A program made the translations under genes and the position numbers. The notes beneath the pieces were generated by a model. It saw only the letters and a list, made by a program, of their open reading frames with translations. It was not told the origin of the DNA and searched no databases. 64,000 bases of DNA from GWE2-42-39 sp034003625. GTDB taxonomy: Bacteria > Bacteroidota > Bacteroidia > Bacteroidales > Prolixibacteraceae. Each line of letters begins with the position of its first letter. Position 1 is the stretch's first letter. The DNA lies in the NCBI GenBank assembly GCA_034003625.1, contig JAVEYG010000003.1:62001-126000 (forward strand), in the 5' to 3' direction. This document shows positions 28,939 through 38,807 of the stretch, in pieces.

Positions 28939-31935
28939 ATGATTACAGGCGGAAAAAATTTACGATTAAGCAAAGTAGCGCGCGAATTCAACGTTGGCAT
29001 CTCAACCATCGTCGAGTTTCTGCACAAAAAAGGGTTTAAGATTGATTCCAATCCAAATGAAAAAATCTCCGACGAGGAATATCATATTCTTGAGAAAGAA
29101 TACAAACGGGATATTGATCTGAAAAAGGAATCAGAAAAAATCAACCTGAAAAGTCATCGGGTAAAAGAATCAATTTCGTTGGACGATGTAAAAGACAGCC
29201 ACTCCCGGTTCGACGAGGACGATGAGGACGATGAGGAAGTAATGATTAAAAGCCAGCTTGGAAGAAAAGAAGAGTTGGTGAGCCCCAAACCCGTTCAGCC
29301 CAAAAAAGAAGAGCCTGTAATTGAGCAACGGAAAGTAGAGCCTGTTAAAATTGTCGGGAAAATTGATCTCGACAAACTGAACCAGGAAAAGAAAAAAGAA
29401 CAGCCATCCACCGAAAAACATTCCGAAGAAACAAAACCGGAACCGGCACCTGCCAGAGAAGTGGCGCCGCAACCTAAAGTTGAAGGCCCGGCTCCCGTAC
29501 AACCGCCAAAACCGGAACCGGCACCTGAAAAACCAGCCGAAACGGTAATCACGAAAACCGATATCCCAAAGGTTGAAGAGGTAAAAGTGGTCGGCAAGAT
29601 CGACCTGAACATGCTGAACCAAAAAACCCGTCCGGCGAAAAAGAGCAAAAAGCAAAAAGAAGAAGAGCGCAGGGAAAGAGAACGTCAGCGCCGTAATGAA
29701 CAAGCCGAAACAACAAGCCCTTCATCGGCACAAACCAATGAGGCGCCGGTAAAAAAGGATGAACTAATCCGTGCACGGGCTGAAAAACTGGCCGGGCCCA
29801 CCGTTATTGGCAAAATCGAACTGGGAAAAGACAAACTGGTTGCTTCTTCCGGCGATAATGCCTCGCAGCCGCGTAAGAAAAAACGCAAACGCATTGGACG
29901 GGAGATTGCCCCCCCACAACCACAACAACGCGTCGAAGTGATCAAACGCGGAGACCAAGCCCAGAAAGGAACGCAAAAAAAAGGAATTGAAGCGCCCGGT
30001 AAGCGTAAAAAAAGGCAGTTAAAAAAAGAAGTCAGCGAGGAAGATGTACAAAAGCAAATAAAAGACACCCTGGCCCGTCTGACTACGAAAACCAAATCAA
30101 AAGGTGCCAAACACCGTCGCGATAAACGCCAGTTAGTCAGCGACCGCATGGCTGCCGCTGCCGATCTCGAAAATTCACAAAAGAATATATTGAAAGTTAC
30201 CGAATTCGTTTCGGTTGCCGAATTGGCATCGATGATGGATGTTCAGGTAAACCAGATTATATCAACCTGCATGAGTTTAGGGTTGTTTGTATCCATCAAC
30301 CAACGTCTCGATGCCGAAACCATGTCGGTTGTGGCTGACGAATTTGGGTATAAAGTAGAATTCGTAGATGTGGATATTATTGAATCGATAGAAGAACAAA
30401 GTGACGACCAGCCTGACGAAGTGCATTTGAGAGCCCCGATTGTTACCGTCATGGGACATGTCGACCACGGAAAAACCTCGCTGCTCGACTATATCCGAAA
30501 TACCAATGTCATTGCCGGCGAAGCGGGAGGAATTACCCAGCACATTGGGGCCTACCATGTAGAACTGGATAGCAAACGGGCAATCACCTTCCTCGACACT
30601 CCCGGGCACGAAGCATTCACGGCCATGCGTGCACGAGGGGCACAGGTTACCGACATTGCCATCATCATTGTAGCTGCCGACGATGCCATCATGCCCCAAA
30701 CTATTGAGGCAATCAACCATGCAACCGCAGCCGGCGTACCCATTGTTTTCGCAATCAACAAGGTGGATAAACCCACCTCCAACCCGGACAAAATAAAAGA
30801 AGGGCTGGCCAATATGAATTTCTTGGTCGAAGAATGGGGTGGGAAATACCAAAGCCAGGATATTTCCGCGAAATTCGGACAGGGAGTTGACGAATTACTT
30901 GAAAAAGTCCTTCTTGAAGCAGAGATGCTTGAACTGAAAGGAAATAAAGAAAAGAAAGCAACCGGAACCGTCATCGAATCAGCGCTTGACAAAGGTCGCG
31001 GATATGTTGCTACTGTGCTGGTACAGAACGGCACCTTGCATCATGGCGATATTGTGCTGGCCGGACAACATTTCGGCCACGTAAAAGCCATGTTTAATGA
31101 ACGGAACCAGCGCATTAAAGAAGCCGGACCTTCCGAACCGGCTATCATTCTCGGGCTGGACGGTGCCCCGCAGGCAGGCGATAAATTTGTGGTAATGGAA
31201 AACGAACGGGAAGCCCGTACCATTGCCAATAAGCGGGAACAACTTGCCCGCGAACAGGGAATCCGAACCCAGAAACATATCACACTCGACGAAATCGGAC
31301 GCCGTATTGCCATCGGAAACTTCCAGGAACTAAACCTGATTGTGAAAGGCGACGTCGACGGTTCGGTTGAAGCGCTTGCCGACTCGCTCATTAAACTATC
31401 AACTGAAGAAATTCAGGTAAACGTGAAACACAAGGCAGTGGGACAGATTTCCGAGTCAGATATTCTGCTGGCCGCGGCATCCAATGCAATTGTGATCGGG
31501 TTCCAGGTACGTCCCTCGCTCCAGGCAAGACGACTTGCCGAAAAAGAAGAAATTGACATCCGTCTGTACTCAATTATCTACGATGCCATTAACGAGATAA
31601 AGGCAGCCATGGAAGGAATGCTTTCTCCCGACATCAAGGAAGAAATCACCGGTACTGCCGAAGTTATGGAGACATTCAGGATTACCAAAGTGGGAACTGT
31701 CGCCGGCTGTATTGTGCGCGACGGGAAAATGTTCCGGACAGCCAAAATCCGGGTTATCCGCGACGGGATCGTTATTTACACCGGCACACTTGGCTCGTTG
31801 AAACGTTTTAAAGAAGATGTTAAAGAAGTGCAGAAAGGGTATGAATGCGGATTGAACGTGGAAGGTTACAACGATATTAAAGTAGGCGACCACATCGAAG
31901 CATTCCGCGAAGTAGAAGTAGCCAAAACGTTGTAG
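28939..31935 (+). CDS. infB: Translation initiation factor IF-2
   Basis: Recruits fMet-tRNA to the 30S subunit and hydrolyses GTP on subunit joining. The 998-residue protein has an N-terminal IF2_N module (about 1-50), a long charged low-complexity linker rich in Lys, Glu, Pro and Ala (about 60-400), a second IF2_N-like segment (about 415-470), then the GTPase with GHVDHGKTSLLD (about 506), DTPGHEAF and NKVDKP, domain II, and the C-terminal domains. Three repeats of a V(K)IVGKIDL(D/N) type motif punctuate the linker. Ends in a strong bidirectional terminator. Confidence 0.97.
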   Translation: MITGGKNLRLSKVAREFNVGISTIVEFLHKKGFKIDSNPNEKISDEEYHILEKEYKRDIDLKKESEKINLKSHRVKESISLDDVKDSHSRFDEDDEDDEEVMIKSQLGRKEELVSPKPVQPKKEEPVIEQRKVEPVKIVGKIDLDKLNQEKKKEQPSTEKHSEETKPEPAPAREVAPQPKVEGPAPVQPPKPEPAPEKPAETVITKTDIPKVEEVKVVGKIDLNMLNQKTRPAKKSKKQKEEERRERERQRRNEQAETTSPSSAQTNEAPVKKDELIRARAEKLAGPTVIGKIELGKDKLVASSGDNASQPRKKKRKRIGREIAPPQPQQRVEVIKRGDQAQKGTQKKGIEAPGKRKKRQLKKEVSEEDVQKQIKDTLARLTTKTKSKGAKHRRDKRQLVSDRMAAAADLENSQKNILKVTEFVSVAELASMMDVQVNQIISTCMSLGLFVSINQRLDAETMSVVADEFGYKVEFVDVDIIESIEEQSDDQPDEVHLRAPIVTVMGHVDHGKTSLLDYIRNTNVIAGEAGGITQHIGAYHVELDSKRAITFLDTPGHEAFTAMRARGAQVTDIAIIIVAADDAIMPQTIEAINHATAAGVPIVFAINKVDKPTSNPDKIKEGLANMNFLVEEWGGKYQSQDISAKFGQGVDELLEKVLLEAEMLELKGNKEKKATGTVIESALDKGRGYVATVLVQNGTLHHGDIVLAGQHFGHVKAMFNERNQRIKEAGPSEPAIILGLDGAPQAGDKFVVMENEREARTIANKREQLAREQGIRTQKHITLDEIGRRIAIGNFQELNLIVKGDVDGSVEALADSLIKLSTEEIQVNVKHKAVGQISESDILLAAASNAIVIGFQVRPSLQARRLAEKEEIDIRLYSIIYDAINEIKAAMEGMLSPDIKEEITGTAEVMETFRITKVGTVAGCIVRDGKMFRTAKIRVIRDGIVIYTGTLGSLKRFKEDVKEVQKGYECGLNVEGYNDIKVGDHIEAFREVEVAKTL

Positions 31936-31986
31936 AGGCCAGTTCTTGTACCGCATGACATGAATTGTGTTTCAGAGACACAACCA

Positions 31987-32043
31987 TCATAATACAAATA
32001 AAAAATCCGGTTCAGAAAGCCGGATTTTTTATTTGTATTATGA
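31987..32043. terminator. Bidirectional terminator between infB and oadB
   Basis: Arms 31987-32010 and 32020-32043 are perfect 24-bp reverse complements around a 9-base loop. The GC core CCGG is flanked by A6/T6 runs, so it can terminate transcription from both convergent operons. Confidence 0.92.
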
Positions 32044-32080
32044 CTGAAAAACAGCCTTATTCTCATGTGCCTTATATTCT

Positions 32081-33292
32081 CTATTGAAGGAATGAAATCA
32101 ACACGCCGGCAGCAACCGCTGATCCGATAACCCCGGAAATGTTGCTCGACATACAATATTGAAGAATATGGTTCGACGAATCGTGTTTCAAGGCAATCTC
32201 GTTAGCTACCCTTGACGCCATCGGAACTGCGCTCAGACCGGTTGCCCCGACCAACGGATTAATCTTTTTCTTCGCGAAAAGATTGGTAACCTTCACCGCA
32301 ACAATCCCTCCAAAGATCGAAATGGCAAAAGCCAGAAACCCGCCAACAACAATCATGATCGTTTTAAAATTCAGGAACACATCGGCGGTCATGGTAGCGC
32401 CAACGGTCAACCCCAGAAAAATTGTGGCCGTATTCAGGATAGAACCGGTTGCAGCCTCACTTAACCGGGCCACATTTACACCTATTTCTTTAATCAGGTT
32501 GCCAAACAGCAACATGCCAAGAAGCGGCACTGCCGAAGGCACGAAAATGGAAATAATAATTCCCAGCACAATAGGAAAAGCAATTTTCACAGCCCGAAGA
32601 TTTTTAATCTTCACTTTTGAAGGATACAGCCTGTCCATTTCTTTCATGTTGATCTGCAGCTCTTTTTGAGAACAGGTCAGTTTAGCTACCAACGGAATGA
32701 TTACCGGCACCAGCGCCATGTACGAATAAGCTGCAATGGCTATAGGCCCCAGCAAGTGGGGGGCCAGCTTGATCGTAGTATAAATAGCGGTAGGCCCGTC
32801 AGCCCCTCCGATAATTCCGAGCGAAGCAGCTTCTTTTGCAGTAAACCCTATCAGGATGGAAGTGATAATTACTATAAAGATTCCCAGTTGTGCGGCAGCG
32901 CCGAAAAATGCCAGTCGCAGATTTCGAAGCATCGGTCCGAAATCGGTAAGCGCCCCAACCCCCATAAAAATGATTGGCGGCAAAAATCCGGTTTTTATCA
33001 ATGAATAATACAGGAAGTTCATGATCCCGTATTCGTGGGCAATCTCAAAAAGGTTTTTGTAACGGCCATCTCCCAGATCGATATTCTCAGCCGGAACAAC
33101 TCCCATGCCCCCACCAGGAAGGTTGGCCAGGATTACACCAAAGGCAATCGGCACCAGCAACAACGGTTCGTATTGTTTTTTTATGCCCAGATACAACAAA
33201 AATGAACCGATCCCTAACATCAGCAGGTAGCCGGGATTGGCTATCATGTCCCGGAGTGCGGTCATGCCGTATAATTTTTCAATAATTTCCAT
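32081..33292 (-). CDS. oadB: Na+-translocating decarboxylase, beta subunit
   Basis: The membrane subunit that couples decarboxylation of carboxybiotin to Na+ export; 403 residues with about nine to eleven helices. It carries the conserved block GFTAKEAASLGIIGGADGPTAI (with the Asp implicated in Na+ binding) and the second conserved region GATGLSAVPMASRVAN near the C-terminus. Three bases separate it from the oadA stop, so the two are tightly coupled. Whether the complex uses oxaloacetate, methylmalonyl-CoA or another acid is decided by the alpha subunit. Confidence 0.93.
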   Translation of the reverse strand: MEIIEKLYGMTALRDMIANPGYLLMLGIGSFLLYLGIKKQYEPLLLVPIAFGVILANLPGGGMGVVPAENIDLGDGRYKNLFEIAHEYGIMNFLYYSLIKTGFLPPIIFMGVGALTDFGPMLRNLRLAFFGAAAQLGIFIVIITSILIGFTAKEAASLGIIGGADGPTAIYTTIKLAPHLLGPIAIAAYSYMALVPVIIPLVAKLTCSQKELQINMKEMDRLYPSKVKIKNLRAVKIAFPIVLGIIISIFVPSAVPLLGMLLFGNLIKEIGVNVARLSEAATGSILNTATIFLGLTVGATMTADVFLNFKTIMIVVGGFLAFAISIFGGIVAVKVTNLFAKKKINPLVGATGLSAVPMASRVANEIALKHDSSNHILQYCMSSNISGVIGSAVAAGVLISFLQ

Positions 33293-33294
33293 TA

Positions 33295-35205
33295 CTATTG
33301 TATTTTCACAAGTACATCATCTTCTTCGACTTCCGCCCCGTTGGCACATGCAATCTCTATTATTTTCCCGCTTTTATCCGACCGGATGGCATTGAAAGTT
33401 TTCATCGCTTCCACGTATCCGACCAGATCGCCCGGTTTAATTATATCGCCTACTTTTAAAGGTGTTTCCGAACTTTCTTTGGTCAGGTAAAATTTACCTT
33501 CAAGCGGAGCAACGATTTCCTTTACCTGTCCGTTTCCTGAAGGAGCGGTAACGGGAGCAAGGGTTTCAGTCGCATGTTCCGTTTTTATATCTGAATTTGT
33601 TTCGCTATACGAAACCGACACCCTGAATTTTTCGCCTTCCACATCAACAAACATGGTCACAGGTTCAAAACTCTCGTCAGAGGAAACAGCCGGAGCAACT
33701 TCAGTAACAGTTTTTTTCGTTCCTTCCAGCAATCCCCCGCCTTCTTCACGACGTTTGACAAGGTCGGCTTCAAAGGCTTTTTTCGCTTCGCCCGACTTAT
33801 ACTGACGGTATTGTTCGGGGTGCATGGCCAGTTCGAACAGCTCTTCGTTGTCGGGTCCGTATTCCCAACCGTTGTCATCCATTTCTTTACGGAATTTATC
33901 GAGTGCATCGGGGTACAGGGTCTGCGGGTTGTCCGTAAATTCTTCTTTCCCGTTCGCTTTTGCCATCGCTTTTATTTCAGGGTGTAATTCACCCGGCAGT
34001 TTACCGCCCTTGCCCATCAGCATGTCCCAGATGTTATCGGCGATCATGCTCCAGCGTTCCTGTCCTTTTTCAAGCTGCATCACATTCATAAGGGCCAGGT
34101 TTTTTACGTACTGGCTGTACGGCGTCACCAATGGCGGGTAACCAACCATTGGCCAGATGTATTCCACTTCATTGAAAAGTTTAATCAACAGGTCGTCCTG
34201 TGTAAGTGCCGGCTGGTTGCGTTTCTCTTTCCATTTGTTGATGCTTGACAGGTTACTTTCCAGGTCGGCCATCAGCGACCCCATCATTCCCCCGGGCAAA
34301 CCGGGGCCGATGAGCAGGGAATTCATGTACCTGTTTTTCGGGTCGATGTAATATCCGAGGAAATCGTCGATAAAACTCTGGGTGAGGCTACGCACTCTCA
34401 TGTATGCTTCCATGTTGATTTCGGGCACTTCAAAACCGGCGTCTGCCAGCATAGTGTGGACTGCCAGCAGATCGACATGACCGGTACCCCATGAAAGTGG
34501 TTCCATGGCTACATCAATGTACTCAACCCCGGCACGGCATACTTCCAGAATGGAAGCCATTGCAAAACCGGGACCTGAATGTGAATGGTACTGAAGCGGA
34601 ATATCCGGATGCTTCTTTTTGATACCCCCGACAATCTCGCCTAACCATACAGGACGGGCAATCCCGGCCATATCCTTCAGGCATATTTCATCGGCCCCGC
34701 CTTTGATCAGTGTGTCGGCCAGTTCAATATACGATTCCACGGTATGCACTTTCGAATAGGTCAGGCTCAATGCAGCTTGTGCAATCATTCCGGCTTCCTT
34801 TGCATATTTAATTGAATCAAGAATGTTGCGGGGATCGTTTAATCCGCAGAACGGACGGGTAATGTCGGTACCCTGTGCTTTTTTTACCTTATACATTAAT
34901 TTACGCACATCTGCCGGAACCGGGCTCATACGCAACCCGTTCAACGAACGGTCGAGCATGTGGGTCTGGATACCGGCATCATTAAATGGTTTTGTCCATT
35001 TACGCACAGCATTATTGGGATTCTCTCCGAAAAGTAAATTAATTTGTTCAAAGCCTCCTCCATTGGTTTCAACTCTTGCAAAGCATCCCATCTCGATAAT
35101 GTGGGGCGCCACCTTGACAAGCTGGTCGACCCTGGGCAGATATTTTCCCGACGACTGCCACATATCGCGATAAACCAATGAAAATTTAATTGCTCTTTTC
35201 TCCAT
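33295..35205 (-). CDS. oadA: Carboxyltransferase/biotin-carrier (alpha) subunit of Na+-pumping decarboxylase
   Basis: A 636-residue protein. The HMGL-like carboxyltransferase TIM barrel (about 10-290) has the metal/carbamyl-Lys region EICLKDMAGIARP and YHSHSGPGFA. A PYC/OADA conserved domain (about 300-460) follows, then a linker and a C-terminal biotinyl domain whose biotin Lys is K602 in VEAMKTFNA. The sequence is closest in layout to pyruvate carboxylase subunit B/oxaloacetate decarboxylase alpha. The usual ETWGGATFD motif of classical OadA is replaced by RVETNGGGFEQ. ATG 35205 is preferred over a TTG at 35220. Sits between oadG and oadB. Confidence 0.9.
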   Translation of the reverse strand: MEKRAIKFSLVYRDMWQSSGKYLPRVDQLVKVAPHIIEMGCFARVETNGGGFEQINLLFGENPNNAVRKWTKPFNDAGIQTHMLDRSLNGLRMSPVPADVRKLMYKVKKAQGTDITRPFCGLNDPRNILDSIKYAKEAGMIAQAALSLTYSKVHTVESYIELADTLIKGGADEICLKDMAGIARPVWLGEIVGGIKKKHPDIPLQYHSHSGPGFAMASILEVCRAGVEYIDVAMEPLSWGTGHVDLLAVHTMLADAGFEVPEINMEAYMRVRSLTQSFIDDFLGYYIDPKNRYMNSLLIGPGLPGGMMGSLMADLESNLSSINKWKEKRNQPALTQDDLLIKLFNEVEYIWPMVGYPPLVTPYSQYVKNLALMNVMQLEKGQERWSMIADNIWDMLMGKGGKLPGELHPEIKAMAKANGKEEFTDNPQTLYPDALDKFRKEMDDNGWEYGPDNEELFELAMHPEQYRQYKSGEAKKAFEADLVKRREEGGGLLEGTKKTVTEVAPAVSSDESFEPVTMFVDVEGEKFRVSVSYSETNSDIKTEHATETLAPVTAPSGNGQVKEIVAPLEGKFYLTKESSETPLKVGDIIKPGDLVGYVEAMKTFNAIRSDKSGKIIEIACANGAEVEEDDVLVKIQ

Positions 35206-35411
35206 ACGTTTAAATTTCAAAATTTATTGATTATCTATATTATACCCTGCATCCTGCTCCTAACACAGTATGCACCGGCAGAGGGACCGGCATTCTACAC
35301 ATAAGAACAGGAAGTTGTCTTGTTTTCAGCTCTATGAACATGTTACCGGTTTGTATAAAAAGTGTTGTGTTGCCGATATCATATCCCAAACCAAAAACCG
35401 GAAAAGCAGGG

Positions 35412-35678
35412 TTACATTTTTTCGATCTTTGTGACTTTACCTTTTCCCCGGGTCACAATGCTGACAGCCGATGTAATTGCTGCTATTTTGCGGGGATCGG
35501 GCCCGTTTCGACTACTACCTGCCGCGACAGCCCTAACAACAGACGCTTTTTCTTCCGGAATATATTTGTTTACAAACCGTATGATCAGGTTTCCGATAAC
35601 CACTACGAACGAAAGTATGATAAAAACGGTTATCATTCCTACTCCCAATAATTCTAAAGCCAATCCAAAATCATTCAT
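35412..35678 (-). CDS. oadG: Na+-translocating decarboxylase, gamma subunit
   Basis: A small 88-residue membrane protein that assembles the alpha and beta subunits. One N-terminal helix (about 8-32, ELLGVGMITVFIILSFVVV) is followed by a short soluble tail with AAITSAVSIVTRGKGK, as in the OadG family. ATG 35678 was chosen; a frame extension upstream to 35744 is basic and not family-like. First gene of oadG-oadA-oadB, separated from oadA by about 206 bases in which no gene was seen. Confidence 0.85.
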   Translation of the reverse strand: MNDFGLALELLGVGMITVFIILSFVVVIGNLIIRFVNKYIPEEKASVVRAVAAGSSRNGPDPRKIAAITSAVSIVTRGKGKVTKIEKM

Positions 35679-36021
35679 AATTTTTCCCGGTCTTTTTTTA
35701 AAAAAAATTCTTCCCATTATAAAAAACAGCAGCAATTTTAGCAATATTACAAGAGTCTAATATTTCAGAAACTCAAAAAAATCTTACAATTATCATTTAA
35801 TTAACATTCAGAAAGAGTGATTTGTCAATAAAATCGAAACAAATATTATGAATTGTAATTCGCCGGAAAATATCACCGTACATGAAGGTGGGAAGCAAAA
35901 ACCGGTGCGGGGAAGACATATTTCCCCGACATATCGTTTCAGATTAAAAGCATTTCCGGCTAAATTCTTTTATATTTGTTTCGAAGAAATATTAACCACA
36001 TAAACTAAAAATTATTTCGCA
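35679..36021. other. Divergent intergenic region, oadG and Gfo/Idh/MocA gene
   Basis: About 343 A+T-rich bases holding the promoters of both directions. A -7-type box toward the + strand gene is at 35971; toward oadG only a degenerate TAATATTG was noticed. No gene or RNA seen. Confidence 0.5.
35971..35978 (+). promoter_or_regulatory. -7 box upstream of Gfo/Idh/MocA gene
   Basis: TATATTTG exactly fits TAnnTTTG and lies 44 bases before the ATG at 36022. A clear -33 TTG is not seen. Confidence 0.55.
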
Positions 36022-37350
36022 ATGAAAAACCAGGAAAAGAAAGGTTTATCCAGAAGAAGGTTCATAGGGACTACAGCCATCGGGTTGGCCGGGTTAAGCA
36101 TCCTCCCGTCGGTTACCTCGTGTACACGGGCTGCTGCCGAAACGCCCACCCGGTTAGGATTTATCGGCATGGGACGCCAGGCAATGTTCCTCCTGAACGG
36201 GTTTATCCAGATTCCCGGAGTCCGCGTACTTGCCGGCTGCGATGTGTACGGACGGAAACGTCAACGTTTTGAAAACCGGGTAAACGAGTTCTATCAGAAA
36301 AACAACGTTGAAGTAGAAGTAAAAACCTACGAAAAATATCAGGACCTGCTTCAGCGTGAAGATATTGATGCAGTGGTTGTCGCTGTTCCCGACCATGCAC
36401 ATGCCATGATCGCGATTGCGGCCTGTAAAGCTGGCAAAGATGTGTACTTAGAAAAACCGATGACGTTCACGATCAAAGAAGGGCAGGAGTTACGTCGTGT
36501 TGTCCGTGAAACCAACCGCATTCTGGCCATCGGAAGCCAGCAGCGGTCAGACCCGAACTTCCAGCACGCTGTAGAAATGGTACAAACCGGTATGCTCGGC
36601 AATATTGAAAAAGTGAATGCGTATGTAGGCGCTCCCCCGAGACCATACGACCTCCCCGAAGAATCAGTTCCCGAAGATCTGAACTGGGACCTTTGGTTAG
36701 GCCCCCTGCCCGGCGATATTCATTTCAACAATGAGCTGAACCCGCCAATTTCTCTCGATCCGGTCAAACATGAAGAATTCTGGGGCGCATGGCGCTGGTA
36801 CAAGGAAATGGGCGGTGGTTTCACGACCGACTGGGGCGCACACATGTTCGATATTGCACAATGGGGATTAGGTATGGACCGTAACGGCCCGGTTGAAATT
36901 TCGCCTATTGGCGACGGAACTGAATACATGATGTTCAAATATGCCAATGGGACGATCATGACCTCTGAACCTTTTGATGAAAAAAACACCAAAGGCGTAA
37001 AATTCACCGGCGATAAAGGATGGATCGAAGTGTCGCGCGGCCATTACAAAGCATCGGACGATTCGTTGCTCCCACCGAAAACCGGAGGTAGCGACGAGAA
37101 TGTTCCTTATGAAACAAAAATTCCGCACCAGGTTAATTTTATTGAATCCGTGCGCGAACGTAAGGATCCGGTGGTCCCCGTTGAAATAGGGCACAGTTCC
37201 TGCACTGTTTGCACTCTCGGCAACATTGCCTGCGACCTGAAACGCACTATCCAATGGGACCCTGTCAACGAAGTTTTCATTGACGATGTTGACGGTGCCG
37301 CAACGGCCAAACTACATTACCAATACCGTGAAGGTTGGGCGCTATTGTAA
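36022..37350 (+). CDS. Tat-exported Gfo/Idh/MocA-family oxidoreductase
   Basis: A 442-residue NAD(P)-dependent sugar or inositol dehydrogenase/glycosidase-like protein, exported folded. The N-terminus carries a twin-arginine signal (LSRRRFIGTTAIGLAG) ending at a Cys (PSVTSC), so it may be a lipoprotein. The Rossmann domain starts at RLGFIGMGRQA, and the catalytic-Lys motif EKPMTF is near residue 145. The C-terminal alpha/beta domain has GGGFTTDWGAHMFDIAQWGLG, the His-containing motif of the GFO_IDH_MocA_C family. Such exported proteins are abundant in carbohydrate-using Bacteroidota. Monocistronic, with a terminator. Confidence 0.9.
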   Translation: MKNQEKKGLSRRRFIGTTAIGLAGLSILPSVTSCTRAAAETPTRLGFIGMGRQAMFLLNGFIQIPGVRVLAGCDVYGRKRQRFENRVNEFYQKNNVEVEVKTYEKYQDLLQREDIDAVVVAVPDHAHAMIAIAACKAGKDVYLEKPMTFTIKEGQELRRVVRETNRILAIGSQQRSDPNFQHAVEMVQTGMLGNIEKVNAYVGAPPRPYDLPEESVPEDLNWDLWLGPLPGDIHFNNELNPPISLDPVKHEEFWGAWRWYKEMGGGFTTDWGAHMFDIAQWGLGMDRNGPVEISPIGDGTEYMMFKYANGTIMTSEPFDEKNTKGVKFTGDKGWIEVSRGHYKASDDSLLPPKTGGSDENVPYETKIPHQVNFIESVRERKDPVVPVEIGHSSCTVCTLGNIACDLKRTIQWDPVNEVFIDDVDGAATAKLHYQYREGWALL

Positions 37351-37378
37351 CCTGCGGAAAATATTCTGACCCGATATG

Positions 37379-37411
37379 CCGCTTCCCATTCAAATGAGAG
37401 GCGGTTTTTTT
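37379..37411 (+). terminator. Rho-independent terminator after Gfo/Idh/MocA gene
   Basis: Stem CCGCTTCCCATT / AATGAGAGGCGG with one mismatch and one G-T pair, followed by seven T. It starts 29 bases after the stop codon. Confidence 0.75.
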
Positions 37412-37477
37412 ACCTCGTAAAATCCGGTGGACATTAGAATGACATTCCCGTTAATTCCCTGCGCCCGGAATTCAATT

Positions 37478-38761
37478 CTAATGGGTATGCAGTCTGATTG
37501 TCCGCTCTATGGCGTCGCTGCAAACCGGACAAAAATACGGTACATCGTTCGATTTCATACGACAGTCCATCATGGGGCTGTAAATACCTTTGGCCGAGTA
37601 ACCTCCTCCCTCGAAAACACCGGTTGTGCTCTGGTACCGGGCAGTTCTGGGCGTGGGTACAGGAGTATCTTTTTCTATCATTTTTTTCCATTTCCTATCA
37701 AAATCAACCAACGTGGTAAGATTGGGTTCCCATGGTTCGGTCTTTAGGTTATAGAAATTTTCGAAAGCCACATTGCTGGTATAATACTCGTCGCCCAACC
37801 CAGCAAATGCATGCCCGAATTCATGAACGAACACTTTTCCCGAAAGTTCATTGTCAACCGACCCCACACTTAAAAAATTGTAGAACCCGCCGCCACCATA
37901 TCGTTCGGTATTTACCAGCACAAAAATATGGTCCCACGGGACCAGCGCCGCTACATCGTAAACCGTTTCCATATCTCCGACAGTCAGGTATCTCGGTGTC
38001 CCAAAGGTGTAAAAAGTTGAATTAAAGATGGTGTTTCTGTATACCGATTCTCCCGGCACATCGGTACCCGATTCCTCCGAAGGGCAAAGCACCGCATAAA
38101 TATTAAATTCATCTTTGTGTTTGCTGAACGGGGAAACACTGAATAAATAACCGGTCATGCGATCTGCATCTGCCAGAAATTTGTCCATTTCGGCTACGGT
38201 ATAACCTTCAGCCAGAAATACAAGGTCGATACATTCTTCGGACTTCCCCGTCCCCTGGATCTTTTTCGTTTGAAATTTTTTCGGGGTTTCCCGGAGAATA
38301 AAATAATCCTCCGGATCGATAATTACTGAATGAATGACTTTAAAATGCCCCTCCCATTGGCGTTGTTCTATTTCCAGTTTTATTTTTTTCTTCGGAAAAG
38401 GAACAAAAGCCGACTGATAAAACGTACGCCGCACGTGCTTCGCTTCTTCGGTGGTCTGCCATTCCATGAACAAAGGAGAGAATCCACGGGAAAAAATTAA
38501 CCGGCCACCGGCCTCATCGAAAACCCGGACACGATAATTTCCGAAATCAAAAGGATCAATCAGGTGGTTCACCGAACCTGCCCAATAAGGTTCCAGTTTC
38601 ATTTGCCGGGGAAAAACTTCTACCGTTTCATAATCGCCCCCCAGCAAAAAATCGTAGCGTAAAGTTTGCTCTTTGAAGAAATCATGAAAACGCACTTCCG
38701 CTCTTGCTGAAATTGCAGCAAATAACACCAGCAGAAGAAAATATTTAATAGTTTTGGCCAT
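37478..38761 (-). CDS. Secreted M64-family metallopeptidase
   Basis: A 427-residue exported zinc peptidase of the IgA-peptidase-like M64 family. A signal peptide (about 1-22, ending ISARAE) is followed by the M64 N-terminal beta domain (about 30-145) and the catalytic domain. The zinc motif HEFGHAFAGLGDEY starts at H313, giving the HExxHxxGxxD arrangement. ATG 38761 was chosen over a TTG at 38779. Target protein unknown; in this phylum such enzymes probably help degrade extracellular protein. Divergent from the MscS-type channel with only 46 bases between. Confidence 0.9.
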   Translation of the reverse strand: MAKTIKYFLLLVLFAAISARAEVRFHDFFKEQTLRYDFLLGGDYETVEVFPRQMKLEPYWAGSVNHLIDPFDFGNYRVRVFDEAGGRLIFSRGFSPLFMEWQTTEEAKHVRRTFYQSAFVPFPKKKIKLEIEQRQWEGHFKVIHSVIIDPEDYFILRETPKKFQTKKIQGTGKSEECIDLVFLAEGYTVAEMDKFLADADRMTGYLFSVSPFSKHKDEFNIYAVLCPSEESGTDVPGESVYRNTIFNSTFYTFGTPRYLTVGDMETVYDVAALVPWDHIFVLVNTERYGGGGFYNFLSVGSVDNELSGKVFVHEFGHAFAGLGDEYYTSNVAFENFYNLKTEPWEPNLTTLVDFDRKWKKMIEKDTPVPTPRTARYQSTTGVFEGGGYSAKGIYSPMMDCRMKSNDVPYFCPVCSDAIERTIRLHTH

Positions 38762-38807
38762 CGTTTTAAGGTTAAACAATCAACAAAATTCAGAATAAAT
38801 TGAAAAT

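Noticed and set aside
29170..30149. Long Phe/Arg-rich and Ser/Phe-rich frames opposite infB
   Set aside because: They arise from the Lys/Glu/Pro-rich IF-2 linker read on the other strand.
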